Shown: positions 1 to 6,981, counted from the stretch's first letter. The stretch is DNA of 12,170 nucleotides from DASWHX01 sp036397995 (GCA_036397995.1 DASWHX010000181.1:1-12170), one strand, 5' to 3'. Made by a program: numbers and translations. Notes: generated by a model not told the origin, from the letters alone.

Positions 1-1944
1 ATGGAAATTCAAATGGGAGCAGAATTTCAGAATTTCTTTGTGAAAGCAGTTCTCAGTGATATTCCTGCCAATTCAAGTTTGCAATTTGATTATCTAATTT
101 CAGACCTGCATTATAAAACGCTATATAATCCAAGAACTGTAGATAGCTGGACAAATGTAATCTGTGAAACATATATATTGCTTGATGAGAATAATCACGC
201 TGAGGCACTTGCAGATAAATTTCCCAATCTGATAAATGAGATTCTTCCTGATTTTGATCAAGGAACTTACTCTATCGGACTGCAGCCTATTACGGATATA
301 CATCTGAATCCTGACATGCCGGTTGGATACGCGCCGGTTTCTGACCCGAAATATTCATATATCCTGTCGGCAATAGCCGTACTTATATTAGTTGTTGCGG
401 CAGTTAACTTTATGACGCTTTCATTAGGCCAATCTATGGTCCGTGCTAAAGAAGTTGGAGTGCGCAAAGTTGCAGGCGCTCAAAGACGTCAACTGATATT
501 TCAATTTCTGGCAGAGGCGAGCCTTGTAACTCTCATCAGCCTTGGGATGGGGGTTTTGCTTTCTATATTAGGTTTACCTCTTTTCAATGATTTGGCCGGG
601 AAGACCCTGGCCTTGAATATTTCCGGTACCACTATTTTGTTTCTTGGAGTGCTGGCAGGTCTAATTACCTTTTTTGCAGGAGGCTATCCGGCCTTTATTT
701 TATCCGGATTCAGACCTATCATGGTTTTAAAGAATGATGTAAAAGTTGGCGGAGGAAAGCAAACGCTGAGGAAATTGCTGGTGATTGTGCAATTTGTGTT
801 CTCCATATTTTTAATCTCCAGTACACTTATTATGCGTTCGCAAATAAATTTTCTTCGAAATAAAGATTTAGGGTTTAAAAAAGAACAAGTACTAGTTGTA
901 CCTCTAAACATAAGTGCGGGCCGCTATTCGGCAGTGGTTGAGTCCGGGATGCAGGCATCGAAACCATTTAGAAATGAATTGATGAAATTACCTGAAGTCG
1001 TCAAGGTTGGAGTTGCCAGTCATATTATGGGCACCGGTGGTTGGACAGGTGTGGGATATACGGATTCTGAGGGGAATTTCAGAAATTTCGATATGAATAG
1101 TATTGATGAAGATTATATCCCGGCTCTGCAAATTGAAGTTAAACATGGTAGAAATTTTGATGTCAATATCCCTTCCGATATAAGACGTGGAATAATTATC
1201 AATGAGGCATTTGCCAAGGAATATGCCTGGGAAGATCCATTAATTGAAAAAATTCCCGGCAATGATTTCCCGGATCATGAAATAATTGGAGTGGTAAAGG
1301 ATTTTAACTATGCTTCCCTTCATGGTCAGGTGACCCCACTTGTCATGGTGATGGATCCTGGAATAATCTTAAAAGGTATCTCGGATATAGGAATTGGAAC
1401 CTCAATCGCACCGAAATTAATGATTTCTATGAGCAGTGATAATCTGAGTGAATCCGTAGAAAAAATAAAAGCCGTTTGGAACAAGCTCAGTCCAGGCGAA
1501 GAATTTAACTTTTCTTTCGTTGATCAAACCCTGGATGCTCAATACGAAAATGATCGGCACCTGGAACAGGTGGTTACTTCTGCATCCATTCTGGCAATCC
1601 TGATTGGCAGTTTAGGTTTGCTTGGACTTGCTTCGCTAAATATGACAGCAAGGGTGAAAGAAATCAGCATGCGTAAAATCCTTGGTGCATCTAATCAGAC
1701 ATTGCTCACTCTGCTTGCCTGGGATTTCCTGATCATGATTGCAATTGCATTGGTATTGGCAGTTCCGGTAACCTATTTTGCTATGAGTAATTGGTTGAAT
1801 GGATTTTCATACCGGGTATCCATTACACCGGTATTTTTTCTGGCTGCCGGAGGTATTTCTTTATTGGTAGCCATGCTAACAATCTCTTACCATGCGGTGA
1901 AGACAACTATGACGAATCCTGCGAATAATTTAAGGCACGAATAA
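1..1944 (+). CDS. ABC transporter permease, FtsX/MacB family (5' partial)
   Basis: Inner-membrane permease of the FtsX/MacB superfamily, which works with a separate ATPase to move lipids, peptides or lipoproteins or to drive envelope processes; the substrate cannot be told from sequence. The reading frame is open at base 1, so the first ATG is probably internal. Relatives in Bacteroidota have about 780-800 residues, so roughly 150 N-terminal residues including TM1 are likely outside the window. Visible: a periplasmic stretch (1-115), a TM near 118-140, then the FtsX signature with EVGVRK-AGA (about 150-160), two further TMs (about 170-195 and 208-235), and another TM near 260-280. A long periplasmic domain follows, then a second FtsX repeat with EISMRKILGAS and three TMs to the C-terminus. 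This duplicated FtsX layout is typical of the group. It ends at TAA, and no ATPase gene is in view. Family confident; role unknown. Confidence 0.9.
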   Translation: MEIQMGAEFQNFFVKAVLSDIPANSSLQFDYLISDLHYKTLYNPRTVDSWTNVICETYILLDENNHAEALADKFPNLINEILPDFDQGTYSIGLQPITDIHLNPDMPVGYAPVSDPKYSYILSAIAVLILVVAAVNFMTLSLGQSMVRAKEVGVRKVAGAQRRQLIFQFLAEASLVTLISLGMGVLLSILGLPLFNDLAGKTLALNISGTTILFLGVLAGLITFFAGGYPAFILSGFRPIMVLKNDVKVGGGKQTLRKLLVIVQFVFSIFLISSTLIMRSQINFLRNKDLGFKKEQVLVVPLNISAGRYSAVVESGMQASKPFRNELMKLPEVVKVGVASHIMGTGGWTGVGYTDSEGNFRNFDMNSIDEDYIPALQIEVKHGRNFDVNIPSDIRRGIIINEAFAKEYAWEDPLIEKIPGNDFPDHEIIGVVKDFNYASLHGQVTPLVMVMDPGIILKGISDIGIGTSIAPKLMISMSSDNLSESVEKIKAVWNKLSPGEEFNFSFVDQTLDAQYENDRHLEQVVTSASILAILIGSLGLLGLASLNMTARVKEISMRKILGASNQTLLTLLAWDFLIMIAIALVLAVPVTYFAMSNWLNGFSYRVSITPVFFLAAGGISLLVAMLTISYHAVKTTMTNPANNLRHE

Positions 1945-1993
1945 TAATTTAATCATTATCGATAATCCCGGCCCAGGAGAATAAGAGATATTT

Positions 1994-2001
1994 TATTTTT
2001 G
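1994..2001 (+). promoter_or_regulatory. Candidate -7 box for recQ
   Basis: TATTTTTG matches the Bacteroidota -7 consensus TAnnTTTG at every fixed position. It lies in the 98-bp gap between the permease stop and the recQ ATG, which would give a leader of about 35 nt. No clear -33 TTTG is seen 19-21 bp upstream, so the call rests on the -7 box alone. Confidence 0.4.
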
Positions 2002-2042
2002 AATATGGCCTATCTTAGTTGCAAAAAAGAAGACTGGCCTTT

Positions 2043-3944
2043 ATGGGCAATTCAGTTGAAACACTAAAAAAATATTGGGGGTTTGATGCCTTCCGTCCTT
2101 TGCAGCAGGATATTGTAGAATCCGTTGCTGATGGAAAGGATGTCCTGGCTTTGCTTCCCACGGGAGGTGGTAAATCTATCTGTTTCCAGGTTCCGGGAAT
2201 GATGCGGGAAGGATTGGTGATTGTTATCTCACCCTTGATTGCCTTAATGAAGGACCAGGTGGAAAACCTGAAGAAAAGAGGAATCAAAGCGGAAGCGATC
2301 GTTTCGGGAATGAAAATGCGGGAGATAGATATCCTCCTTGACAATTGTATCTATGGAAAAATCAAATTTCTTTATGTTTCACCCGAAAGACTTAAAACAG
2401 AAATTTTTCTTGAACGATTGCAAAAGATGAATATTTCATTTTTTGCCGTAGATGAAGCTCACTGTATCTCTCAATGGGGTTATGATTTTCGCCCTCCTTA
2501 TTTGCAGATAGCAGAAATACGATCATTGAAGCCGGACGCGAATATAATCGCGCTAACCGCTACGGCCACTCCGCAGGTAAGGGAAGACATAACCAGGTAC
2601 CTTGAGCTAAAAGATCCGAAAGTATTTGTTAAGAGTTTTAGCAGGGCAAATCTTTCTTATTCAGTTCGAAAAACAGAAAATAAGAATGAAAAAATGTTGG
2701 AAATATTGGGAAAGGTTGCCGGCACTGCTATCGTGTATGCCAATACAAGACGAAGAACAAAAGAATTGGCTGAATATCTTTCACAAAAAGGGATGAATGC
2801 GGAATACTACAATGCCGGATTAACCATGGAGCAAAGAATTTCCCGACAGGAGTCCTGGCTGAAAAATAAGAAAAGGATTATGGTGGCTACGAATGCTTTT
2901 GGAATGGGGATAGATAAACCTGACGTGCGCCTGGTGGTTCACATGGATATTCCGGCAAATCCTGAAGCTTACTATCAGGAGGCGGGAAGAGGAGGTCGTG
3001 ACGAAAAAAAGGCCTACGCGGTAATTGTTTATCACGAAAATGATTTGGAGGATCTTATTGAAAAAGTAAAGCAGGGAAGACCAGATCTAAAATCCATCCA
3101 AAAAGTTTACCAGGCGCTTGCCAATTATTTCCGGGTAGCTGTCGGTTCAGAATCCGAAGAATTATTCCCATTCAACATTAAAGAATTTTGCAAAAATTTT
3201 AATTTTAATCCTATTGAGACGGCAGCAGCAGTTCGGGTACTTGAAAGTGAAGGAATAATAGCAACTTCTGAAGGATATAAAAATCCTTCACGACTTAGAA
3301 TTATCATTGATCAGCAAACATTGTATAAAAAACAAGTGAGTGATAAAACCGCGGATAAGATTGTAAAAGGTTTGCTTCGACTCTATGGCGGGGAGGTATT
3401 TAACAATTATGTAAATATTAATGAACAGGATGTAAGCCGACTTGCTGAAATTGAAATCATAGAAATCACAAATAAATTTACTCATTTAAAAGAACACGGG
3501 TTTATCGATTATATTCCCGGTAGTGATAAACCTTCGCTGGGCTTTGTAAACCGAAGATATGAAGCTACGAAACTTCCAATGGCTGCTAAACAGTATGAAA
3601 TCCGGTCTAAGCTGGAAATCAGTAAGGCTGAAAGTATGGTGGCTTATGTTTCCAATGATCGCCGTTGCCGGACTCAGCAGTTGCTGGATTATTTTGGAGA
3701 AATATCTTATATACCCTGCGGAATCTGTGATGTATGTGTGGCCAGAAAAGAAAACCCGGTTCCTATTGATACAAAACTGCTCAAGGAAAAACTAGGTGAT
3801 AAAAAAATTTCCATCCCGGAATTCCTTGATTACTGGCCAAAATCGAAACACGAAGAAATTATAAACCAGGTAAGAATGCTAATAGATGGAGGAGAGATAG
3901 AGTTGTCTGGTGCAAATGATATTGAATTAGTGAAAAAGTATTGA
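2043..3944 (+). CDS. recQ: ATP-dependent DNA helicase, RecQ family
   Basis: 3'-5' superfamily 2 DNA helicase for recombination and fork repair, cytoplasmic. From the ATG at 2043 (633 aa) the motifs run in order: motif 0 GF-AFRPLQ (13-21), Walker A TGGGKS (40-45), DEAH (137-140) followed by CISQWG-DFRP, motif III LTATATP (171-177), motif IV near 230, and motifs V/VI with ATNAFGMGIDKPDVR and YYQEAGRGGRD (282-320). A four-cysteine zinc site follows late: C542, C559, C562, C565 in the usual RCR-LLDYFGE-PCG-CD-C context. In E. coli RecQ this site follows the helicase lobes directly near residue 380. Here about 200 residues with winged-helix-like character sit between, and only about 65 residues follow, so no HRDC domain fits. 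An in-frame TTG at 2019 would add 8 residues, but the ATG puts motif 0 at the usual distance. The gene stands alone, 98 bp after the permease. Confidence 0.93.
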   Translation: MGNSVETLKKYWGFDAFRPLQQDIVESVADGKDVLALLPTGGGKSICFQVPGMMREGLVIVISPLIALMKDQVENLKKRGIKAEAIVSGMKMREIDILLDNCIYGKIKFLYVSPERLKTEIFLERLQKMNISFFAVDEAHCISQWGYDFRPPYLQIAEIRSLKPDANIIALTATATPQVREDITRYLELKDPKVFVKSFSRANLSYSVRKTENKNEKMLEILGKVAGTAIVYANTRRRTKELAEYLSQKGMNAEYYNAGLTMEQRISRQESWLKNKKRIMVATNAFGMGIDKPDVRLVVHMDIPANPEAYYQEAGRGGRDEKKAYAVIVYHENDLEDLIEKVKQGRPDLKSIQKVYQALANYFRVAVGSESEELFPFNIKEFCKNFNFNPIETAAAVRVLESEGIIATSEGYKNPSRLRIIIDQQTLYKKQVSDKTADKIVKGLLRLYGGEVFNNYVNINEQDVSRLAEIEIIEITNKFTHLKEHGFIDYIPGSDKPSLGFVNRRYEATKLPMAAKQYEIRSKLEISKAESMVAYVSNDRRCRTQQLLDYFGEISYIPCGICDVCVARKENPVPIDTKLLKEKLGDKKISIPEFLDYWPKSKHEEIINQVRMLIDGGEIELSGANDIELVKKY

Positions 3945-3985
3945 ATTTATATAAAGTACTTCCTGAGGTTGAGGTATGGATAGAA

Positions 3986-4033
3986 AAAATCCTGAAAGGA
4001 TTTAATATAAATAACCCCGGATGAAATCCGGGG
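3986..4033 (+). repeat. Two-hairpin repeat unit, copy A
   Basis: A 48-bp unit made of the AATCCT-GAA hairpin, an AT-rich linker (TAATATAAATAA) and the CCCCGGAT-GAA hairpin. It recurs at 4110-4158 with one inserted A in the second loop, 124 bp downstream. Confidence 0.85.
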
Positions 4034-4109
4034 ATAAAAAAAGATGAGATACCTGAACCGCGAAGCGGTTCAATAGAGAAGAATCAGAATCCTGAAAGGG
4101 AGAAGTATC

Positions 4110-4158
4110 AAAATCCTGAAAGGATTTAATATAAATAACCCCGGATGAAAATCCGGGG
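4110..4158 (+). repeat. Two-hairpin repeat unit, copy B
   Basis: Second copy (49 bp) of the unit at 3986-4033, identical except for one extra A in the second hairpin loop (GAAA in place of GAA). It runs directly into the CCGGAT hairpin before the transposase start. Confidence 0.85.
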
Positions 4159-4192
4159 AGGACCGGATGAAATCCGGATGGGAAACAAAACT

Positions 4193-4639
4193 ATGAGCAC
4201 CTACACCCGGATACTATATCAGATTGTGTTTAGCACAAAAAACAGAGCGCCCGTATTGACCGCCACATACCGCAAAGAACTTTTTAAATACATCTGGGGA
4301 ATCCTGGACAACAAAAAGTGTCACCTTTATCAAATCAATGGCGTAGAAGATCACCTCCACATCCTTACTCATTTACATCCTTCCATCGCCCTTTCCGATC
4401 TGGTGAAGGACATCAAATTGGCAAGCACCAAGTTAATTAAAGAGAAAGGAATATTTGATGGGTTTACCGGTTGGCAAGTTGGCTACGGCGCTTTTACTTA
4501 TGCTGTAGACCGGAAAGATGCATTGATCAATTACATAAAGAACCAGGAAGCGCATCACCGGACAACAACCTTTCGTGAGGAGTACATTGACTTACTGACG
4601 GAACATGGTATTCCATATGAAGAAAAGTATTTGTTATAG
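4193..4639 (+). CDS. tnpA: IS200/IS605-family Y1 (HUH) transposase, REP-associated type candidate
   Basis: Single-strand DNA transposase of the Y1 HUH family (Pfam Y1_Tnp type), 148 aa. It nicks and rejoins at hairpin-marked ends through a 5'-phosphotyrosine. Visible: the opening MSTYTRILYQIVFSTKNR typical of the family, the HUH metal motif as H54-L55-H56, WQ-GYGAF (94-101), catalytic Y114 and metal ligand Q118 in INYIKNQ, followed by HH. The length is normal and all key residues are present, so it looks active. I chose ATG 4193 because MSTYT matches family starts; in-frame ATGs at 4145 and 4178 lie within or right after the hairpins. There is no tnpB and no classic IS605 pair of ends. The gene sits between hairpins of opposite orientation, which fits either an IS200-like element or a REP/RAYT-type locus. 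Confidence 0.9.
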   Translation: MSTYTRILYQIVFSTKNRAPVLTATYRKELFKYIWGILDNKKCHLYQINGVEDHLHILTHLHPSIALSDLVKDIKLASTKLIKEKGIFDGFTGWQVGYGAFTYAVDRKDALINYIKNQEAHHRTTTFREEYIDLLTEHGIPYEEKYLL

Positions 4640-4752
4640 TTCAACCCCTGCGGGGTTGTTATCAGGGATTTTGGTTTGCACGGCATTTCATGCCGCGTTA
4701 TTAAAAATTAAATCCCTTCGGGATTAATCCGGATTGCAATGGGAAAAAGAAA
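4613..4752 (+). repeat. 140-bp direct repeat, copy 1 (tnpA 3' end plus hairpins)
   Basis: It covers the last eight codons and stop of the transposase gene and three hairpins: 4642-4658 (CAACCCC stem, TGC loop), 4681-4695 (CGGCAT stem, TTC loop) and 4711-4725 (AATCCC stem, TTC loop). Overlapping 10-bp palindromes follow at 4721-4735. Copy 2 lies 205 bp downstream with three mismatches. The TTC loops are the complement of the upstream GAA loops. Confidence 0.9.
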
Positions 4753-4817
4753 ACATCAGAAAAAGGACAGAAAGACCTCTTCAACATTCAGCAGTTGAAC
4801 ATGGCCGCTTACGTTCC

Positions 4818-4957
4818 CCATATGAAGAAAAGTATTTGTTATAGTTCAACCCCTGCGGGGTTGTTATCTGGGATTTTGGTTTGCACGGCATTTCATGCCG
4901 TGTTATTAAAAATTAAATCCCTTCGGGATTAATCCGGATTGCTATGGGAAAAAGAAA
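4818..4957 (+). repeat. 140-bp direct repeat, copy 2 (orphan tnpA tail plus hairpins)
   Basis: Near-identical copy of 4613-4752, carrying the codons for PYEEKYLL and the stop without the rest of the gene. The three differences fall at the ATCAGGG/ATCTGGG, CGCG/CGTG and GCAA/GCTA positions. The second lengthens the CGGCAT hairpin stem to 8 bp. The 65 bp between the copies (4753-4817) shows no gene; it has only a weak TTCAAC/GTTGAA inverted repeat. Confidence 0.9.
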
Positions 4958-5048
4958 TGACTAGCCCTTTTATTTCTACGTTTTCCCTTGTCGTTCAATT
5001 CACTTTTCCATAACTTATCCAGTTATCCAAATGTAATCAAACCAACCA

Positions 5049-5549
5049 ATGAAAACCATCCAATTTATTTCGGCAGTTGCACTGGCATGTGCACTTGCCT
5101 CTTGCAGTAACCAGCCTGGAGAACCAGTTTCAACTTTTGATCTGGAAGAAGTAAAGGCAATGATTGGGGAAGCCAATCAAAAGTTTATGGAAGCCGTTGA
5201 TAATGGAGATTCAGCTGCGGCTGCTACTCTCTATCATAGCAATGCCATCATCATGCCAGACAACGCTGAACCTGTTTCAGGAAGTGATGCAATCCTGGCA
5301 TTTTTAGGAATGATAGACAATATCGGTCTGAAGCTTGAGTCTACTTCGGTATGGGGCAATGAGGATGTGCTGGTTGGAGAAGGTGTTTATGAAGTTACCG
5401 ATACAAGCGGCAACAGCCTGGATCATGGAAAGTATATCGTTCTATGGAAAGAGGAAGATGGGCAGTGGAAGAAGTATCGCGATATCTGGTGTTCGAATGT
5501 GCCGATGCCTATGCCTGAGCCGGCCACTGAAGAAGGAGCGGAAGATTAA
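5049..5549 (+). CDS. Lipoprotein with DUF4440/SnoaL-like (NTF2-fold) domain
   Basis: Predicted exported lipoprotein of 166 aa. The N-terminus is a lipoprotein signal: a Lys at 2, a hydrophobic stretch, and lipobox LASC with the lipidated cysteine at C19. From about residue 33 the sequence fits the DUF4440/SnoaL-like NTF2 fold: a helix with FMEAVDNGDSAAAATLYHSNAIIMPDN, then GSDAILAFLGMI, and strands ending in GKYIVLWKEEDGQWKKYRDIWCSN. Such domains often bind small molecules, but no catalytic role can be assigned here. The tail is Pro/Glu-rich. The gene stands alone. The 91 bp upstream (4958-5048) hold a TTATCCA repeat pair at 5015-5029 and no clear promoter box. The organism's NTF2-like lipoproteins are usually uncharacterised. 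Confidence 0.85.
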   Translation: MKTIQFISAVALACALASCSNQPGEPVSTFDLEEVKAMIGEANQKFMEAVDNGDSAAAATLYHSNAIIMPDNAEPVSGSDAILAFLGMIDNIGLKLESTSVWGNEDVLVGEGVYEVTDTSGNSLDHGKYIVLWKEEDGQWKKYRDIWCSNVPMPMPEPATEEGAED

Positions 5550-5661
5550 GCCTGCTCTTCGTTATAATCTTAACTCTGGCTTAACTCTGGTGCGGAAGAT
5601 ACTTGGCTTCAGCCACCGGTTAGGTGAGAGAAAAAAAATTTTCTGATCTGAACATTGAAGT

Positions 5662-5720
5662 CTCCGCGGGGTTTCCTCGCCGGGATAAGAACTGTTTCAA
5701 AGCGAAAAACCCCGCAGGGA
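5662..5720. terminator. Long imperfect hairpin between convergent genes
   Basis: Arms 5662-5680 and 5702-5720 pair over CGGGGTTT/AAACCCCG, extended by a GCGA/TCGC segment, with a loop of about 21 nt. It lies between the lipoprotein gene (+) and the DoxX-like gene (-), so it may end both transcripts. The right arm contains the complement of CCCTGCGGGGTT found in the hairpin at 4642-4658, so it could instead be a decayed pair of the same hairpin repeats. The rest of 5550-5799 has only a tandem pair of CTTAACTCTGG at 5569-5590. Confidence 0.5.
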
Positions 5721-5799
5721 CTATTGTTAGTTCATATGTGAGGTTTTGGAAATGCTTAAATTTCCAACTTCATTTTATTAATTTTGGGCTTTACTAAAA

Positions 5800-6162
5800 T
5801 TATTTTTCCGATAGTTTAGCTAAACTAAAAGAAGCAATTGCCATAACTAAATCTCTTACAGCAACATCTACATAACTCCAGCTAAAAATTAATGTTAATG
5901 CAATAGCTACTAACCAAGCAGAAACCACATAAGCACCAATTTTTGTTTTTGTCAACACCAAAATACCTGCTGCAATTTCGATAACACCAACTATCATCAT
6001 AAAGGTAGAAGGCTCAAAAGGGAGCACTCCAGCAAAACCTTCCGAAATATATTGGCTCCAATCGGTTAAAATATTGGTGAATTTGTCTAATCCTGCAACG
6101 ATTGGCACTAAACCAAAGGTGTATTTTAATACATTTTTTACCAGTTGTACGTTCGAATCCAT
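5800..6162 (-). CDS. DoxX-like small membrane protein
   Basis: Integral membrane protein of 120 aa with four predicted helices: about 11-25, 54-71, 75-95 and 99-116. The first helix ends in GLDKF, followed by a short loop with WSQYI, and the second holds GVIEIAAGILVL. This pattern (small four-helix protein, G-DKF in the first segment, E-AAG in the second) is typical of DoxX/DoxD-like and related quinone- or redox-linked membrane proteins. The exact function is unknown and the DoxX label is by resemblance. The gene is AT-rich compared with recQ or ffh and points away from an ECF sigma gene 121 bp distant. A TGTAAC element facing it (complement of 6192-6197) resembles the sigma gene's -35, but I see no matching -10 at the right spacing. 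Confidence 0.75.
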   Translation of the reverse strand: MDSNVQLVKNVLKYTFGLVPIVAGLDKFTNILTDWSQYISEGFAGVLPFEPSTFMMIVGVIEIAAGILVLTKTKIGAYVVSAWLVAIALTLIFSWSYVDVAVRDLVMAIASFSLAKLSEK

Positions 6163-6237
6163 AATTTTACTTTTTAGTTGCTTATAAATTTGTTACACCC
6201 TTTTGATGACGGATTTTAAAAAAGGATACAAAATTTT

Positions 6238-6265
6238 GTAACTTTTTCTATGCCCCCTTATCTAA
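6238..6265 (+). promoter_or_regulatory. RpoE-like promoter candidate for the ECF sigma gene
   Basis: GTAACTT (6238-6244), a 16-bp spacer and TCTAA (6261-6265) match the general ECF pattern known from E. coli sigma-E (GGAACTT, 16-17 bp, TCTAA-like) at all but one base. A start about 7 nt further would leave a leader of roughly 12 nt to the ATG at 6284. This suggests autoregulation. An alternative housekeeping -7 box, TAAATTTG, lies at 6185-6192. Confidence 0.5.
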
Positions 6266-6283
6266 AGGAAAAGACATAATAAA

Positions 6284-6958
6284 ATGGAAGCTATAAACAT
6301 TTATGATTCTAATAATCATAAAATAAAAGAATCGGAAGTTATAAAGCGTATTCTCGGTGGCGAAAAAGAACTCTACGAAATTTTAGTGAGACGGAATAAC
6401 CAAAAATTGTATCGAATAATTCGCAGTTATTTAAAAGACGATGTAGAAATTGAAGATATAATGCAGAACAGTTACCTGAAAGCATTTACAAAGTTGTATC
6501 AATTTAAATTAGAATCATCATTTTCTACCTGGCTAATTCGTATTGCAATAAATGAATCTCTGGCTCAATTAAAAGAAAAAGGGAAATTGTATTATTTAAA
6601 CGACTCATCTGGTAATTTAAAGAGCAACACTATTTTAGAAATTCCAGATAATAAACAATTAAATCCGCAAGATAAAATGATACGGAATGAAGCAAAGCAA
6701 TTATTGGAGAACGCTATTGACCTTTTAGAAACAAAATACAGAACCGTTTATATAATGAAAGAAGTAGAAGAAATGAGTTTGAAAGAAGTTAGTATCGCTT
6801 TAGACATTACCGTTGCAAATGTAAAAATGCGTTTACATCGTTCTAAAGAAATGCTTAAAGACAAACTTTACAACTTATCAAATAATAAAAATATTTTTGA
6901 ATTTGGGTTTAGCAGATGTGACAGAGTTACTGAAAATGTTATGAAACTGATAAGATAA
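6284..6958 (+). CDS. ECF-type sigma-70 family RNA polymerase sigma factor
   Basis: Alternative sigma factor of 224 aa directing RNA polymerase to a stress or envelope regulon. Region 2 spans about 30-100: LYRIIRSYLKDDVEIEDIMQ, then SYLKAF, and F-TWLIRIAINESL. Region 4 spans about 143-195, with LL--KYRTVYIMKEVEEMSLKEVS and the helix-turn-helix ending NVKMRLHRSKEML. The RCDR tail (211-214) recalls the C-terminal signature of an ECF subgroup I have seen in other bacteria. No anti-sigma gene follows, which is unusual for ECF factors; the nearest partner is the divergent DoxX-like gene. Base composition is markedly AT-rich (about 30% GC in a sampled 60-bp stretch, against about 47% in one from ffh), and codons end mostly in A/T, suggesting acquisition from a lower-GC relative such as a flavobacterium (inference). 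An RpoE-like promoter lies just upstream. Confidence 0.92.
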   Translation: MEAINIYDSNNHKIKESEVIKRILGGEKELYEILVRRNNQKLYRIIRSYLKDDVEIEDIMQNSYLKAFTKLYQFKLESSFSTWLIRIAINESLAQLKEKGKLYYLNDSSGNLKSNTILEIPDNKQLNPQDKMIRNEAKQLLENAIDLLETKYRTVYIMKEVEEMSLKEVSIALDITVANVKMRLHRSKEMLKDKLYNLSNNKNIFEFGFSRCDRVTENVMKLIR

Positions 6959-6981
6959 ATTTGCCTCGGCATTACATTTAA

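Larger units (their letters stand above)
3986..4177 (+). repeat. Array of GAA-triloop mini-hairpins upstream of the Y1 transposase
   Basis: At least seven short palindromes share a GAA loop but differ in stem: 3987-4003 (AAATCCT stem), 4015-4033 (CCCCGGAT), 4054-4072 (TGAACCGC), 4088-4100 (decayed AATCCT copy), 4111-4127 (AAATCCT), 4139-4158 (CCCCGGAT, loop GAAA) and 4163-4177 (CCGGAT). The constant loop with variable but self-complementary stems resembles REP/BIME sequences that Y1 HUH transposases recognise as folded single strands. The last hairpin ends 15 nt before the transposase ATG. The rest of the 248-bp gap after recQ is AT-rich linker without an ORF I would call. Confidence 0.8.

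Noticed and set aside
1955..1966. 12-bp palindrome ATTATCGATAAT downstream of the permease
   Set aside because: It is AT-rich with no T-run and no repeat elsewhere in the window; it could be an operator, but nothing supports that.
2019..2042. TTG start for recQ giving eight extra residues
   Set aside because: The ATG at 2043 places motif 0 at the usual distance from the N-terminus, and the extra residues match nothing in the family.
3986..4158. Possible CRISPR array from regularly spaced repeats
   Set aside because: Only two copies of the unit exist, each internally made of two different palindromes, with a decayed hairpin between them and no cas genes nearby.
5569..5590. Tandem 11-bp repeat CTTAACTCTGG
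   Set aside because: Only two copies in noncoding sequence after the lipoprotein gene; slippage is a sufficient explanation.
6192..6197. ECF-type promoter for the DoxX-like gene
   Set aside because: A TGTAAC element faces the gene, but only 28 nt remain before its ATG and no TCTAA-like -10 lies 16 bp away, so I do not list it as a promoter.
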